Below are positions 1-11,003 of a DNA stretch of 64,000 nucleotides, in pieces (positions within the stretch are counted from its first letter, which is position 1; each line of letters starts with the position of its first letter). The position numbers and the translations under genes are program-made. Location: contig NC_035792.1 of NCBI RefSeq assembly GCF_001653235.2, positions 1,612,001 through 1,676,000 of the forward strand. Direction: 5' to 3'. Below the pieces are notes generated by a model. The model had not been told where the DNA came from, ran no database searches, and worked only from the letters and a program-made list of their open reading frames with translations. The stretch comes from Pochonia chlamydosporia 170. Taxonomy: Eukaryota; Ascomycota; Sordariomycetes; Hypocreales; Clavicipitaceae.

Positions 1-736
1 AAGAATGGCCGGGGCGACGGCAACGGCGGCGTATCAGCTGCTGTCTCAGAGAACATTTCGCAAAGCATCAACGCTATCGTGCAGTGGGTGCGACAGCGTT
101 TTAACGAAGTCCTGGAGAAGTCGGAGGTCGTTCGTCTGAAGCTGATGGAGGCTCAAAGGCTGCTGCCAGAGGATCACCCGAGTCACCCATCGAACCAAGG
201 CGTAGATTCACTCGTTTCATCGTCAGGTTCAACAACGAAGCAAGTCTATTTGACTCCGGGTATCAGTGCGGAGAAGCTCATGTACGACCGTGCTCTGGAA
301 ATGAGTCGTGCCGCAGCGATTGATGAGGTCACCAATGAAAACCTACCCGGCTGTAAGATTTCGTATATTACGGCAATTCGCATGCTTGAGGCAGTCTTGG
401 ATAATGATAGCGACGGCACAACCCGACGAGTGTCTTCTGGCAAGGAGCCGGCCAGAAGCGCTGCCAAGGAGTCCAGCAGTGAGTTGGACAGCGATGAGGA
501 GGCTCATGTGCGAAAGAGTGAGTACTGAATGCTATGTAGACACACAAGCCGCGGGGGTTGGAACTAACTGGAAGGCAGTGATCCAAATGATCAAGGGCCG
601 CCTTGCAGCGGTCGTCAAGAAGCAACAAATGATTGCTGACGCCAACAACAAGGAGCAGCAGGTACAGCTGCAAGCTGCCCGGCGACGAAGTGGCGATGTG
701 ACGCCACGCAGCGTGCCATCTCATGGATCGGCATAA
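1..736 (+). CDS. atg1: Autophagy serine/threonine kinase Atg1, 3' part only
   Basis: This is the C-terminal end of the ULK1-type kinase that starts autophagosome formation with Atg13 and Atg17. The kinase domain lies before the window. The visible part is the C-terminal Atg13-binding (tMIT/EAT) region, recognised by the conserved stretch around [17 protein letters not shown] and by the segment [18 protein letters not shown]. Reading is open from base 1 in frame 1. An intron at 518-578 (donor GTGAGT, branch AACTAAC, acceptor GGCAG) joins two exons so that a split ATG codon gives [10 protein letters not shown], the pattern expected in Atg1. The stop is TAA at 734-736. The last 30 residues are basic and Gln-rich. 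The family assignment is from memory of Atg1 sequences and I consider it secure. Confidence 0.9.
518..578 (+). other. Intron in atg1
   Basis: The 61-nt intron has donor GTGAGT, branch sequence AACTAAC and an acceptor ending in CAG. Splicing restores the conserved Atg1 C-terminal frame. It is typical of the introns in this window. Confidence 0.85.
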
Positions 737-2018
737 ATTGCAAATTTGCATGTGCGAAGATTCGAGTGGTCAAAGATGGCCATGAATCGAACACGCTAAC
801 CGGAAGAAAACAAAATACAGATGGAACAAAATAACACCTGGACAGCCCCACGGCTAGAAGATACTACCATTACTCGCTTGTTCTTTTCTTTCCATTTCAC
901 GTCTCTTCCTTTTTTCCTTTCAACCTGTAGTACGTTTATGTTAACATTGGCCCTGTTAATTTCCCGTTTTCTTCTTCTCTTCCCTTCTCAATCCGTTGTT
1001 GGAGCGTTTGGGATTGTTGGCTGCTGAGCATGTGCATTAATCAGCCTTGACATACTCCTCGCCCAGAGTCGTTAGCGAGCACATCGATTTGAGATTTGGA
1101 GATTGTTTTTTACTTTAAAGCTCATTACAATCGAACAAGGGTCAATGGTCATGGATCGGCGTTGGGGGATTGGATCTGATATTTGGTTGCTTTTTTCCCA
1201 GGATGATGTTGGTTTGGTTGATTGACTCAGAGAGCTGATGATGGCAGAAGTATGCATGCATGCATGATGTTTGGCAAAGTAAGCCCATACCCATCAGGCG
1301 TTTGTTGCCGTGTATTGCGGGCGGTATACATTGATATACCTGAGTCCCGAACTGCACCTGTCTTTCCTTACGATATGCATTCGGTCTGGAGGCCTCTGGC
1401 GAAGGTCTGGCTGTGCCAGCGGGACAATTTTGTATTTCTTTAACACATAACTCTAAATAGGAGTTGGCACTGACGGGGTTAGCCCGTTTCATGTGTGAAT
1501 TGACACGACACCCGAAGCCGTGTCTGTGAAGATTGTTGCTCCATGAGCCTGGTGTTGTTGGGATATCATGCCAAGTGAAACTAGGCCTGCTTGTAGTTGT
1601 ACTGTTAATTCCTCGGTATAACTCTTATGGCTATGAAGTAAGAGAAGCCAGAGGATTGTTGGGTGAACACCCCCTTCATTAACCTGTTCAAAACCAGAGA
1701 AGATTCGTGCTGCATGGTAAGTAACGGCGAGAACCACACGTGAATGCTGATTGATGTGATGGTGCTTTTGTCATATTCTATAGCAGCCTAGTTTCTTGCC
1801 CGTGAATATATCGACAAGGCCAGTATCAAGCAGTTCACGACACGCAGCATTTGCAAACGAAAACCTGTCAATGATTCGACTTTGAACATTAAATAGCTAT
1901 GGCATGTTTATCCAAGGAATTGTCGATCCTTCTTCCTCCCAACATCATCCAAACCTCCAACGAACCTTCAACAGCCTTTCTCCCCCTATCTCTCAACACC
2001 TAAGAGTAGCAAACAAAC
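737..2018. other. Intergenic region after atg1
   Basis: This stretch holds the atg1 3' UTR and the probable promoter of the next gene. Several short ORFs on both strands have no recognisable domain. I see no RNA gene or repeat except an alternating GCATGCATGCATG run near 1252-1266. Confidence 0.5.
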
Positions 2019-2786
2019 ATGACGCACAATCACGAGCCTCCCACTCCGTCAACATTATATACCACCTTGGATCTCACGTCCGACTTTGCCACATTCACCG
2101 AAACCCTCACGCACCGCCAACACATCCTCCGAAACGCCCACCTCACTAATACCGAGTCCGACGCAGATGTCGCCAGCACAACTGCCTCATACGCATCCCT
2201 CTTCCAAGACCAACTGATTCAGCAGTCTGAGCGCGTCAATCATGCTCGTTAGGAACGAGACCGTCAACGTGGCAGGAGTGCTCTTAGGAAACGTAGATCT
2301 CTGCGCGTATCGAGGGATTATGTGATGAGCAAGATATGGGATATGATTGATCGTGTTAATGGGCTTTATGGCACGGAGGACGAGCAGCGGTGGGTGGAGA
2401 GGTTGGAGAGGGTGAATAGGGAGATTGAGAGGCTGTGGGATGAGAATAGGGGAGTGGTGGAGGGCGCGGAACCGAGGTATTTGGAGGGGTTTCCGGTGAG
2501 AGTGAGGTTTGGGCCGCCTGTTGCGAGGGGGCCTTTGAGGAAGGGGGTTGAGAGGAAGATGCGTAGCTGTTTGGGGTGTGTGGTTGAGGGGCTGAGATGT
2601 TCGCTTGGGGAGGGGGGGTGTTTGAGGTGTGAGAGGAGAGGAGAGGTTTGTAGGAGGGAGGAGGGGAATGAGGTTGGTGATGAAGGGGAGGTTGAAAGGG
2701 TTGGGAAGGTGAGTTTTGCGCCGGTGTGGCCGGGGAAGGGGGAGATGGATTGTGTTTTGTGGAGATGTTTGGGAAATAATGTGTGA
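2019..2786 (+). pseudogene. Protein with C-terminal Zn2Cys6-like motif, split by an in-frame TAG
   Basis: A single reading frame runs from ATG 2019 to TGA 2784-2786, but TAG at 2250-2252 interrupts it. The upstream part codes for 77 residues. The downstream part stays in the same frame for 177 further codons, with a helical, Arg/Glu-rich segment (RWVERLERVNREIERLWDEN) followed by six cysteines spaced C-x2-C-x6-C-x6-C-x2-C-x6-C at 2568-2651. That spacing matches the fungal binuclear zinc cluster, which normally sits at the N-terminus of a transcription factor; here it is C-terminal, about residue 184 to 211 of the reconstructed frame. No intron explains the TAG, because no plausible donor precedes it. 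A CAG to TAG change would give this state. I do not recognise the family. The downstream half also has ATG 2322 as a possible start. Confidence 0.6.
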
Positions 2787-3411
2787 TGGTGTTTAGGGTT
2801 ATGGTTATGTTGTGAGTTGTAAGTGTGTGGTGTATGTGTTTGCTGTTGCGAGTGTGGATGTCATGTGGGATATGAATTTGGCTGTAGGAGTAGAGTGTTA
2901 ACATCTCAAGCGTAATTTGAGACTGTACGAAGCCCGAGTTGATGTGTTACTGAGTAAAAGTGAGCCTGGGCTCATCGTCGTCATGATGTATGTTGTTGTT
3001 CTGTTCAGATCATTGAGCTCATTCCTCACATTGATAATAACACAGCGTCGTTACGTGCATCTGTGTACAAGTTTGTTAGCTTCTCAGAACAAGTATATTT
3101 CTTTCCGCATGAAATTACATCATATTGCCTTAATTATTTGCATTTACCTCCTACAGGTGAACGACATGCGGCAGACAATCCCTCAATTATCACCTACATA
3201 CAGCTCCCAGTGAGCCACAATACTGAGGCGTCTGCGGTGAAGCTCACCGATTAAATAATCCCAATCCCTCCACTCATTCAATCCATTGGGCATCATACAT
3301 TCCATTGCATCATCCATGCCGTCGACTTATTAATTGACCTGAAACCTTGTTCAAGCTACATCTCCTCCCGACCCCGCCAACCGCACAACATCACCCCTTC
3401 ACCCCTTCACC
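2787..3411. other. Intergenic region
   Basis: This lies between two same-strand genes. It should hold a 3' UTR and the zeta-type gene promoter. Small ORFs here lack recognisable features. Confidence 0.5.
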
Positions 3412-4398
3412 ATGAACACCATGCCTCCACCAGATCTATCATCCTACCGTCTATCAGACGAGGAATCGCAACGCATCTTCAACACGGAAATCCTACCCGC
3501 CGAATTCCACAACCTCTCCCACAATGCCCAAACCCAAGCACCACCACTCGCCGTCCTAGCCGTCGGCCAAACAGGCGCAGGCAAGACTCGCCTCTCGCCA
3601 GCCATCCTCTCAGCCTTCCATCTCATCCGGGGCGCTCCCGCGCATCTCATCGCCGACACATACAAGACATACCATCCCGAGTATACGCGTCTCATGCTCT
3701 CAACGCCTCATCTAGCGTCCCCTGCTACCGGCACAGACGCGAGGAAATGGCTCGCCATGGCATCAGAGGAGGTTGTTCGGCGGAAATTAGACGTCTTGTT
3801 GGAGAGTGCGTGTCGCCACCCCGATGATTTTGTGCAGTTGGCTCGTATTTTCAGCGAGGCAGGATATCGTGTGGAAGTTGTGTTGTTGGCGGTTCCAGCT
3901 GCGCTGAGTAGGTTGGGGATACTGGTGAGGTTCTACGAGAAGTTGCCGGAGGGTCAGTCGAGAAATCTGCCCGTGAGATTGACCCCCGCGAAGGTTCATG
4001 ATGATTCGTACGCGGGGCTAGTGGATGCGGCGAGGTTTTTGGACGAGAGCGCAGTGGCGGATCAGGTTTTGGTTGTGAGGAGAGGGAATTTCGTGGCGTA
4101 TGGAGATGTGAAGGGGCAGGATGGGAAGATGGTTGATGGAGGAGTGGAAGGGGCGTTGAGGAAGGAGAGGGAGCGGCCGTTGACGGCGCAGGAGATGAAG
4201 ACTGCGTTGGATGATGTCCAGAAGATGAGTACGCATGAGGATGCTGCTGAGCAGGTGGAACAGGTGAGAGGGATGTTGAGGCCGTTGATCCAAGGGGACA
4301 ACCAGGATGGATGGGCTGAGTTGAAGCCAGTGACTTTTGGGAAAGTTGGTGAAGAAGCTGGAGGTATTTTTAATGTTCTTCGCCTGGGGCAGTTGTGA
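3412..4398 (+). CDS. Zeta-toxin-fold P-loop kinase domain protein
   Basis: The single-exon gene codes for 328 residues. A Walker A motif, GQTGAGKT, lies at residues 52-59 after a hydrophobic beta strand (LAVLAV). It is followed by the zeta-family motif ADTYKTYHPEY near residues 82-92 and a predicted second strand (VEVVLLAVPA). This layout is that of zeta toxin/UDP-N-acetylglucosamine kinase-like P-loop enzymes, which are bacterial toxin components and also occur as stand-alone genes in many fungi. The C-terminal 100 residues are basic then acidic and look family-specific. Two ATGs lie close together (3412, 3421); I chose the first. No antitoxin-like neighbour is evident. The substrate is unknown, and a housekeeping or chemical-defence kinase role is as likely as toxicity. 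Confidence 0.75.
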   Translation: MNTMPPPDLSSYRLSDEESQRIFNTEILPAEFHNLSHNAQTQAPPLAVLAVGQTGAGKTRLSPAILSAFHLIRGAPAHLIADTYKTYHPEYTRLMLSTPHLASPATGTDARKWLAMASEEVVRRKLDVLLESACRHPDDFVQLARIFSEAGYRVEVVLLAVPAALSRLGILVRFYEKLPEGQSRNLPVRLTPAKVHDDSYAGLVDAARFLDESAVADQVLVVRRGNFVAYGDVKGQDGKMVDGGVEGALRKERERPLTAQEMKTALDDVQKMSTHEDAAEQVEQVRGMLRPLIQGDNQDGWAELKPVTFGKVGEEAGGIFNVLRLGQL

Positions 4399-4639
4399 AC
4401 TCTGGAATGAGGGTTGTTTGGAATCTGTGCTGGCATGGGAAGAGGCAAGTAAGTCTCTTCCGTGGGGTATTAATACATTGAATGGTTGTATTCGGTGATT
4501 CTAGCAACTCAGATACGTGTACATGCGAGCAATGTTGTTGAACTGCAAAATAAAGCCAATCTATCTCCAATATATCGCAGAAATAGACCACAAGATCTGT
4601 CTTAACCCGTTTAACAGTAAGAGCAGCTACGAAACTGTA

Positions 4640-6709
4640 TCAGAGATCTTTTGCTTGGCGGCGCATAACTTGCCGTTTCGTATTGTGACACCCTTCTTCC
4701 GGATGCTTTCGTTTCTGTATCCCCAAGTCAGAGTTGTGTCTCCGCGGGAGATCGTTTTCGGATGATACTGTCGAGTTAGTTCTTGTCTCCTCTGAACTAT
4801 CTTCGCTTGAGGTTGTGGTTTTTGGTGTTCCTTTCATGATTGTAGACTCCGCTATTGTGGGGAGCTTCTTTTCACCCACAACTCCGTTCGGATTACTATC
4901 GAGTATTTCAGAGCGAAAATATTGTGAAAATTCTGTTTGTACCAGAGGATAGTGCCGGGAAAGACTTGAATAAGCCTTGAAAAAAGCTTCTGCATCCTGA
5001 ACCTTGGTCAATGGCCCAAGCAAAACACTTGGCAGCTGAATCGGCATTGGCTTGAGCTCGGTTGGGGCTTTCCAGTTGCCCAGGATCCTTTGATCGAGCT
5101 GTTGGAAAAAGAGCAAGTGCTTTTCGGGAGTACAGAGCCAGTCGTGGCATCCTGCCTCGAGAGCAGTGAGTCTAGTCTCTGGGGATATCTGAAGACATTT
5201 CCACACAAAGGTCTTGCCATTCTTGGACAGCTTCAAACACGGTTGAAGAATGTCTTGCTTCAATGTCTGGTCCAGAGCATCTTGACTAAGCCGGTTCAGC
5301 TTCGGAATGATGTTTCCTATATCCAAGCTTGCAGTGAGCATTATGGCAGCAACTACGCCTAGTGACCACATGTCAATTGCCGGAGTTTGATCAGAGCGGC
5401 TGCCAAAGAGCTCCCTACAAACAGTCAGTGAAAAGCGCAGGCAGCGACGACGGTGAGGCTTCTCACGGCGCTTGATAGTTCGTAGTACCAACGACTGTCT
5501 TCATTCTGCTCCTATTCGGCACCGCGCTTGTGGCAAAGTCTGATAGCATCACTCGATGGTATGCAATTTTTGGCGAGTAGGCCAGCAGAATGTTTTCAGG
5601 TTTGAGGTCGCGGTGGATGATCCCTTTGCTGCGGAGGTAATGCAGCCCTCTGACTACCTGTCTAATTATAATTCGGGCATCAAATTCTCTCACTCCGTTG
5701 TGCCTGTTGATGAAGGACATCAAGTCCCCTCCGGAAGCTAGTTCCGTGAAAATAAAGCTACAGTTGTGAGTATGTGCAAGGGCAAGAGAAACTCGGGACA
5801 GGTACCTACAGTGAATGAGGAGAAGAGATTGATTCAATATATGGCAGGATATTCGGCTAGTTGTATTAGAATATATCTTTGCCATCATTGGAGACACTTA
5901 CATGTCTCAATTGACGAAGAATATCAGCCTCTTGAAGCTTCCTAGCGCATCCGTCGCGATCGAAGCGGTTTTGATACTCGTCGAGGTTCACCACTTTACA
6001 TACAATTTGACGCTTTGCGACCAAGTCATGGGCCAAATACACATTTGCATCTGTACCTTGTCCGATACAACGCTCCGTTATTGAGTACTTGTCTGAAAAT
6101 AACTACAAGGTCAATTGGAGTTTGCGCCTGGCTGGTTTATTACCAATACTTACCCTGGACTCCGCCAGCTGTATCCTGTTCATTTCAATCCGTGGAGGTC
6201 CGCTCTGCTGTCGGAATGTAAATTTCCAATATGGAAGAATTTCGATCGTATCGCCGTCTTCAAGGAGATACCCCGATGAAATGTCTGGTCCTTTGCCTAT
6301 GATGTTGCCGTTTACATACGTTCCGTTGAAAGACTTCCGATCCCGGACGTAGACAAAGTTGACGCCAGGCTCGTACACCACAGCATAAAACTCGCAGTGG
6401 TTTCTTGAAATCAAGCTCTCGTGGTCGCTTTGTACGGCAAAGTCACTACAGAGTAAGCTTTAATTTCATTGCGGAATCAGCTGCGGACCTACTTTGATCT
6501 AGGGTCTCTTCCCACTTTGAAGATGTCGTCTTTGGAGACAGATATCAAACCTCGACGACGATTAGTCGGTGACACTGTAAAATGAGAACTTGTGGATTTG
6601 CACCTTTTTGCACTCGGCCACCTCGCGAGCATGTATACTCGAGGCGAGCAACGGGAAAGTCAGATGACGTGTCGCTACCAGAAGCCAGAGGCGATGCACC
6701 ACTGTCCAT
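4640..6709 (-). CDS. FHA-domain serine/threonine kinase, Mek1/Rad53-Chk2 type
   Basis: Seven exons on the minus strand fit: 6709-6622, 6574-6493, 6445-6154, 6102-5902, 5856-5810, 5757-5467 and 5414-4640. They give 591 residues, and all introns are 45-52 nt. The N-terminal FHA domain (about residues 40-130) shows GRD, SRNH and NGTYVNG. A kinase domain follows, with the glycine-rich loop GQGTDANVYLA, the lysine in IVCKVV, HRDLKPEN at residues 285-292, and the P+1 region GTTNYQAPE. The DFG motif reads DFA (310-312). The last 150 residues are Ser/Thr/Lys-rich. FHA plus kinase is the layout of checkpoint and meiotic kinases such as Mek1 and Rad53; the single FHA favours Mek1. It would act in the nucleus in DNA-break or meiotic recombination signalling. 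The start is the first ATG upstream of the FHA domain. Confidence 0.85.
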
Positions 6710-6755
6710 GATGCTGATTTAAGAGTTGTAGGTGTAATTTTGTAACATTGCTCAA

Positions 6756-6767
6756 CTACCTAGGTAG
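6756..6767. repeat. 12-nt palindrome CTACCTAGGTAG upstream of the FHA kinase
   Basis: This is a perfect palindrome 47 nt upstream of the FHA-kinase start codon. The identical 12-mer recurs at 20639-20650, and shorter forms occur at 16754-16761 and 54248-54257. Its function is unknown; it may be a regulatory site or a dispersed sequence feature of the genome. Confidence 0.5.
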
Positions 6768-7147
6768 ATATGATTCTACTCAGATTTCCTAGGAAAAAAA
6801 AATCAATCAATTCTGACCTACAAAATGCATGCCCCCAAGCTTTCGTAGCTTCTGAAGCTCTCGAGGCAGTTGCGTGGGAGCTTCCTTCCCAATATGGATG
6901 AAATCAAGTACAGTGTCATCATGTATATTCACACCCAACACTGTGTACTTGCGGCGCTCGAACCACTTCTGACGTATTTGGCTCACGTGATCCTGGGGGG
7001 TTTCTTGCCCTACATTGCTGGTTTCCAAAAGCTCTGGAAATTCCCCCCGCTCCTCTTCTGTTGCAACTCATCCAAACACGATTCTCATCCACGAACAAGT
7101 AAGTAGGAGCTCCCAAAGGTACAGCTCGAGGACATGCATTGGCAAGG

Positions 7148-7183
7148 CCAATGCCTTGGCAGGCATTAATTGTCAATGCCAAT
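7148..7183 (+). promoter_or_regulatory. Putative eL41 promoter element: two CCAAT boxes and an inverted repeat
   Basis: CCAAT pentamers occur at 7148-7152 and 7179-7183, about 65-100 nt upstream of the eL41 start. They flank a perfect inverted repeat GGCATT/AATGCC (7162-7167 and 7175-7180). CCAAT boxes are common in fungal promoters. The assignment is by position and sequence only. Confidence 0.4.
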
Positions 7184-7247
7184 GTTCTCGATGCTGCCGA
7201 CCGCATTTGCCACCAGCGGCTAACCAAATCCCAGTCCGTCGTTCAAG

Positions 7248-7391
7248 ATGAGAGCCAAATGGAGGAAGAAGCGCGTTCGTCGCCTTAAGCGAAAGAGAAG
7301 AAAGATGAGAGCGCGATCGTGAGTGCTACCACTTAACTGCAGTTGCAACCGAATTGGACCAGGTGTTTGCTAACAACCTCACAGCAAGTAA
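7248..7391 (+). CDS. rpl41: 60S ribosomal protein eL41 (25 residues)
   Basis: This very small gene is recognised directly from its near-invariant product, beginning MRAKWRKKRVRRLKRKRR and ending KMRARSK. eL41 is the smallest ribosomal protein; it lies at the subunit interface of the large subunit. Exon 1 is 7248-7318. A 66-nt intron (7319-7384, donor GTGAGT, branch TGCTAAC, acceptor CACAG) is followed by a final exon of only seven bases (7385-7391), which completes a serine codon and adds Lys and the stop TAA. Seventeen of the 25 residues are Arg or Lys. The gene is divergent from the FHA kinase and shares about 540 bp of upstream DNA with it. Gene finders easily miss a gene of this size. Confidence 0.95.
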
Positions 7392-8866
7392 ACGCCTCGC
7401 ACTTCTACCTGACTTGACACATCTTTCATGAAGTTACGAATTCCCTACGTCTGAGGAACAGTACAAACGAAGCTGGGAATGGGACATGGCATCGGTGGTC
7501 ACGATGGGGTTTAACCTTTGGGACATTACGTCAATGGCGGTCCGGTTCCACCAATCCGAGCTACGGTGTTTTATGGACGTGATGAGAGATGGGTGAATGG
7601 ACAAGGAAACGGTCGGGTACAAGAACGGCGTTCAGGGATCGCCAAAGAGAAGCAAGCTGTCATATGAAGACGCTGCTAGGAACAATTTTGGCACATTGCT
7701 TTGACAAATGAAACACAGAATTTGCTTCTTAAACCGTAATTGTGGTCTCGTGACGTTTGTGAGCTTAGCGTGAGTTGTGGTACTGATGAAGAAGGCGAGT
7801 AAAAGCAGCAACTGCTCACAGCTTGGCTGACTGTAACATAATTAAAGCGCTGTGAAATAAAGCTGAACCTTTTTTTATTGTCAATTGAGCTCGCATTGAG
7901 ATTGTGCTCCAATTTCGTGTAGGCGAGCTCAAAGGGCAGCTATGGAGCCAGTTTCAAAAAATGTGCATGTGCGTCATGGCAGCTGGCAGAGCTTGTTGAC
8001 AGCCGACTGCATCATTTGTGCGGCGGCATGCAAGACATGAAATCACAAGGAAGAAAATGGCCATAATTCCACTCACAAAACAAGGCCATTCAATTACAGG
8101 CAAGTATTGATGTCTAGCTCTGGGTCTGAATATTGGGATGTTAAGCATACTTGTGATATTATTAGTCACAACAAATACTTTGAGTGTCTCTAGACAGGCT
8201 CATATTACTGATGATGGTACGGATGTCTCATAAATGCTCTTGACCTTGCAGCTCATGTGGCCCTATGAAAGTCGAAACAAAATTGGTGCGTCAAATGCTG
8301 GTGCCTCGGTGTTTCGATGCTAGAGCTTATGGAACTACTTGCTTGCCTGCCAGCATCTGCATGCTGCATTGACCATGATCGGGGCGAACCAGAAGTCTGA
8401 AGAAGAATACAGTACTGTACTTGTGCACAGATAGATGCATTTAAGTATACCTCTTGCCTGGGAGTCGGTGGGCTGTGCTTCTGATTCTTGAAGCTATGGT
8501 GATTCTGAAGCTTCATTGCAACCACATGCACACATTCAATGTTACATTCGAACCAGACTGGTCAACTGTTCGGCTCCAGAAAGTCGAGGTGCCGATTTCA
8601 CTGGCCAAGGCACTCAGCACAATTGAGGCGCCGAAGCTGACTGACTTGACTGGACCAGAAAGACCAGTTGACCTCTAGTGGGGCTCAGCTGGTCCCTTTC
8701 ACCGCCCACGGCTCATTGGAGGGCCAATTTTTTTGTGCCGCTCTTTCAACAGCGGAGCCCAAAATTTTTTGGAGGGCATTCCACGGAGTTGGAGACGATT
8801 CTGCTGCGCAGCCCAACTTTGGCCGCACATTGAATTGTCAACCAAGGCAAAAACCTAACCCTCACA
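7392..8866. other. Intergenic region between eL41 and rpa49
   Basis: About 1.5 kb without a gene I can support. The last part, 8550-8690, is rich in CCAGA/TCTGG-type pentamers (GACTGGTCAAC, GGACCAGAAAGACCAG), a composition that recurs in other promoters of this window. Confidence 0.5.
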
Positions 8867-10330
8867 ATGGCTGATATTAGCAACAAGAAGCGCAAGAGGG
8901 ATGGCGAGTCATCTGGCAAGCCAAAAAAGAAGGTTGTGCTGGATGCGCCAGCAGACAAAGCTGCCGTCTCTAATGTGCTACGATCCAGACACTGTCCACC
9001 AGTAATTGGTAAGGAAGTAATTTCTCGACTGCCTTTCGACCTCCTACTTACCTTCAAACCGTGTAGCTACGACGCCTGGAATCGAAGTCCCCGAAAACAT
9101 TGCTTTCCGCTCGTACCAGCCTCAAGAAGGGTCAAGACCCAAGTCCAGCAAATCGAAACAAGGAGGCGACAAGGAGCTGCTACTGCACTCAACTTCACAT
9201 CAAAGCCTAGACTACACTGCGAGAGAAGAGGGCCATAGAGGGACCAATCAACTCGTTAATCACTTTGTTGGTATTTACGATCCCAAAACCGGCAAGCTTG
9301 AGGCAGTGGAGGCAAAGAAGATGACTGTCCGAGTCACGGTTCGCGCCAGGCAAGCGCCAGCCTCCTCCATGGGCGAGAACCAGGCCAAGCAGGTAAGATT
9401 TGTCTCCTCGACAAACAGACTGGCGACCCAATTGCAAGTCAGTGGTGCTAATGATGGCTGTAGAGCATGTTGGAGCGAAGAACAGATCTGGGACAAACGT
9501 TCGGTACAAAGAAAGCCAAGAAGGTTATCCGCGAAACCGTCCTCAACGCCATTGCTCCTCAGAGAAAACCTGGCGATTCTCCTACCAAGATGGACGACGC
9601 TGCCAGGGCAGTTCTGAAATCTGTTGGCCAGATTACAACCAACATGGCAACAAAAGAAGAACTCCAGGCTGCCGTTGACGAAGCCAAGCCGGTCCCGAAG
9701 GCGAATATGGATGCATCGGATATTCACGATGTCTATGATCCCAAGGTCATTATCGGGGCAGACGTTCTCAACCTCGTCCCCATCAGAGAATGGCAAGAAA
9801 AGGTTCGACACGAGGAGGGCATCCAAACGGCATCTCGATTCGTTGCCGCCCGAGTCAACGCCATTGCTTCCAACGACGACGCTGTCACTCGACTACGTGT
9901 ACTTCGATACTTTAACTTTGTGCTCATGTTCTATCTTAGCAGCAAGCCTGGCAGACAGCGAGGCACACGACAGATTCTCCCTCGGGACAAGTTGCGCGAC
10001 GTGCTGTCACCCGCGCCAGAGGCTGTGGTCGAAAGCATTCGTCGAAAATTCTCCGATGCTGGTGTCATGAGAAAGTTCCACATTGATCTTCTCATGGCGT
10101 ATTGCTGTGTCTTTGCATGCATTGTCGACAACTTTGAGGTGGACACGCAAAATCTCAGAGACGACTTGAGGGTGGACCAGAAGACGCTGAACCAGTACTT
10201 CTATGAGATTGGAGGCCGTGTCAAGCCTGTTAGTAGCAAGGCTCAGGGTTCGCCAGCCGTACACATGGGGAGACTTGTGTTGCCGCTGGTGTTCCCCAAA
10301 CAGAGACAGATAGCTCCGCGACGAAAGTAG
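8867..10330 (+). CDS. rpa49: DNA-directed RNA polymerase I subunit Rpa49
   Basis: Three exons, 8867-9008, 9067-9392 and 9464-10330, give 444 residues, close to the usual Rpa49 length. The protein starts with a Lys-rich segment (NKKRKRDGES). An N-terminal dimerisation part, which pairs with Rpa34, contains GIEVPENIAFRSYQ. Next come LVNHFVGIYDPKTGKLE and the C-terminal tandem winged-helix part (IQTASRFVAARVNAIASND; MRKFHIDLLMAYCCVFAC). Rpa49 supports Pol I elongation on rDNA in the nucleolus. Both introns (58 and 71 nt) have clear GTAAG donors and restore the frame. The stop is TAG. Confidence 0.92.
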
Positions 10331-11003
10331 GCGGGGGCTGTTATGATACACACAAAAATGTATTTACATGATGCATAGAATGGCGTTTGGGAAGGTGTTT
10401 TGTGGAAGAGGCTGTCGGTGTTGGTTATCGCACCTAGCACAGTGACTGCGTCAATTGACTTGCTTGGCTCTTCCAGGGATCGTATCTCATTTATAAATAC
10501 AAGCACACATTGTGTTGAATTGATCATGTATGTGATGTGAATACTCGTGGTGATCACAAACTCACAAACCCAGTCGAATCAGCCGTCTAGCCCACGAATA
10601 CACCTACTGTACCATTCACACGTTTTACTTCCCTATAAAATTCGTACGCCATCAATTCAATCCCTACCCAATACGTCCAGCTCATCCAATCGGTCTTTAC
10701 GTCGCAGCCATAACCGGCCCTCAGACTCCCCGCACCTCCAACGGACCGAGGCATCTCATCCCACTTGTGGGGCGACACTACTTCAACCCCGGATCTACTC
10801 GACATATCTCGACGTCAACCTCATATCTATCCGGGGTACATTAAAACAGGGACTATTTCCTAGCTCAATTGCTGCTTTTTCTTTTAGCTTTTCTCCAAGC
10901 CAGCATTGCATTGGTCCACCATCATATCCTTCATCAATTGACCTTGTATTCGATACGCTATCTACACCACACTCGAATCATCTCTGTATATAGAAACACC
11001 AAA
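10331..11003. other. Intergenic region with CT-rich leader before the isomerase gene
   Basis: This holds the rpa49 3' UTR and then a pyrimidine-rich stretch (10560-10990) typical of a fungal promoter and 5' UTR. No further gene is seen. Confidence 0.5.

Noticed and set aside
2356..2904. 182-codon Pro/Ser/His-rich minus-strand ORF
   Set aside because: It lies opposite the Zn2Cys6-tailed frame, is low-complexity, and has no features of its own.
6807..7028. 73-codon minus-strand ORF upstream of the FHA kinase
   Set aside because: Balanced composition but no domain, no link by splicing to the kinase exons, and it lies in the shared promoter with eL41. A small orphan gene cannot be excluded.
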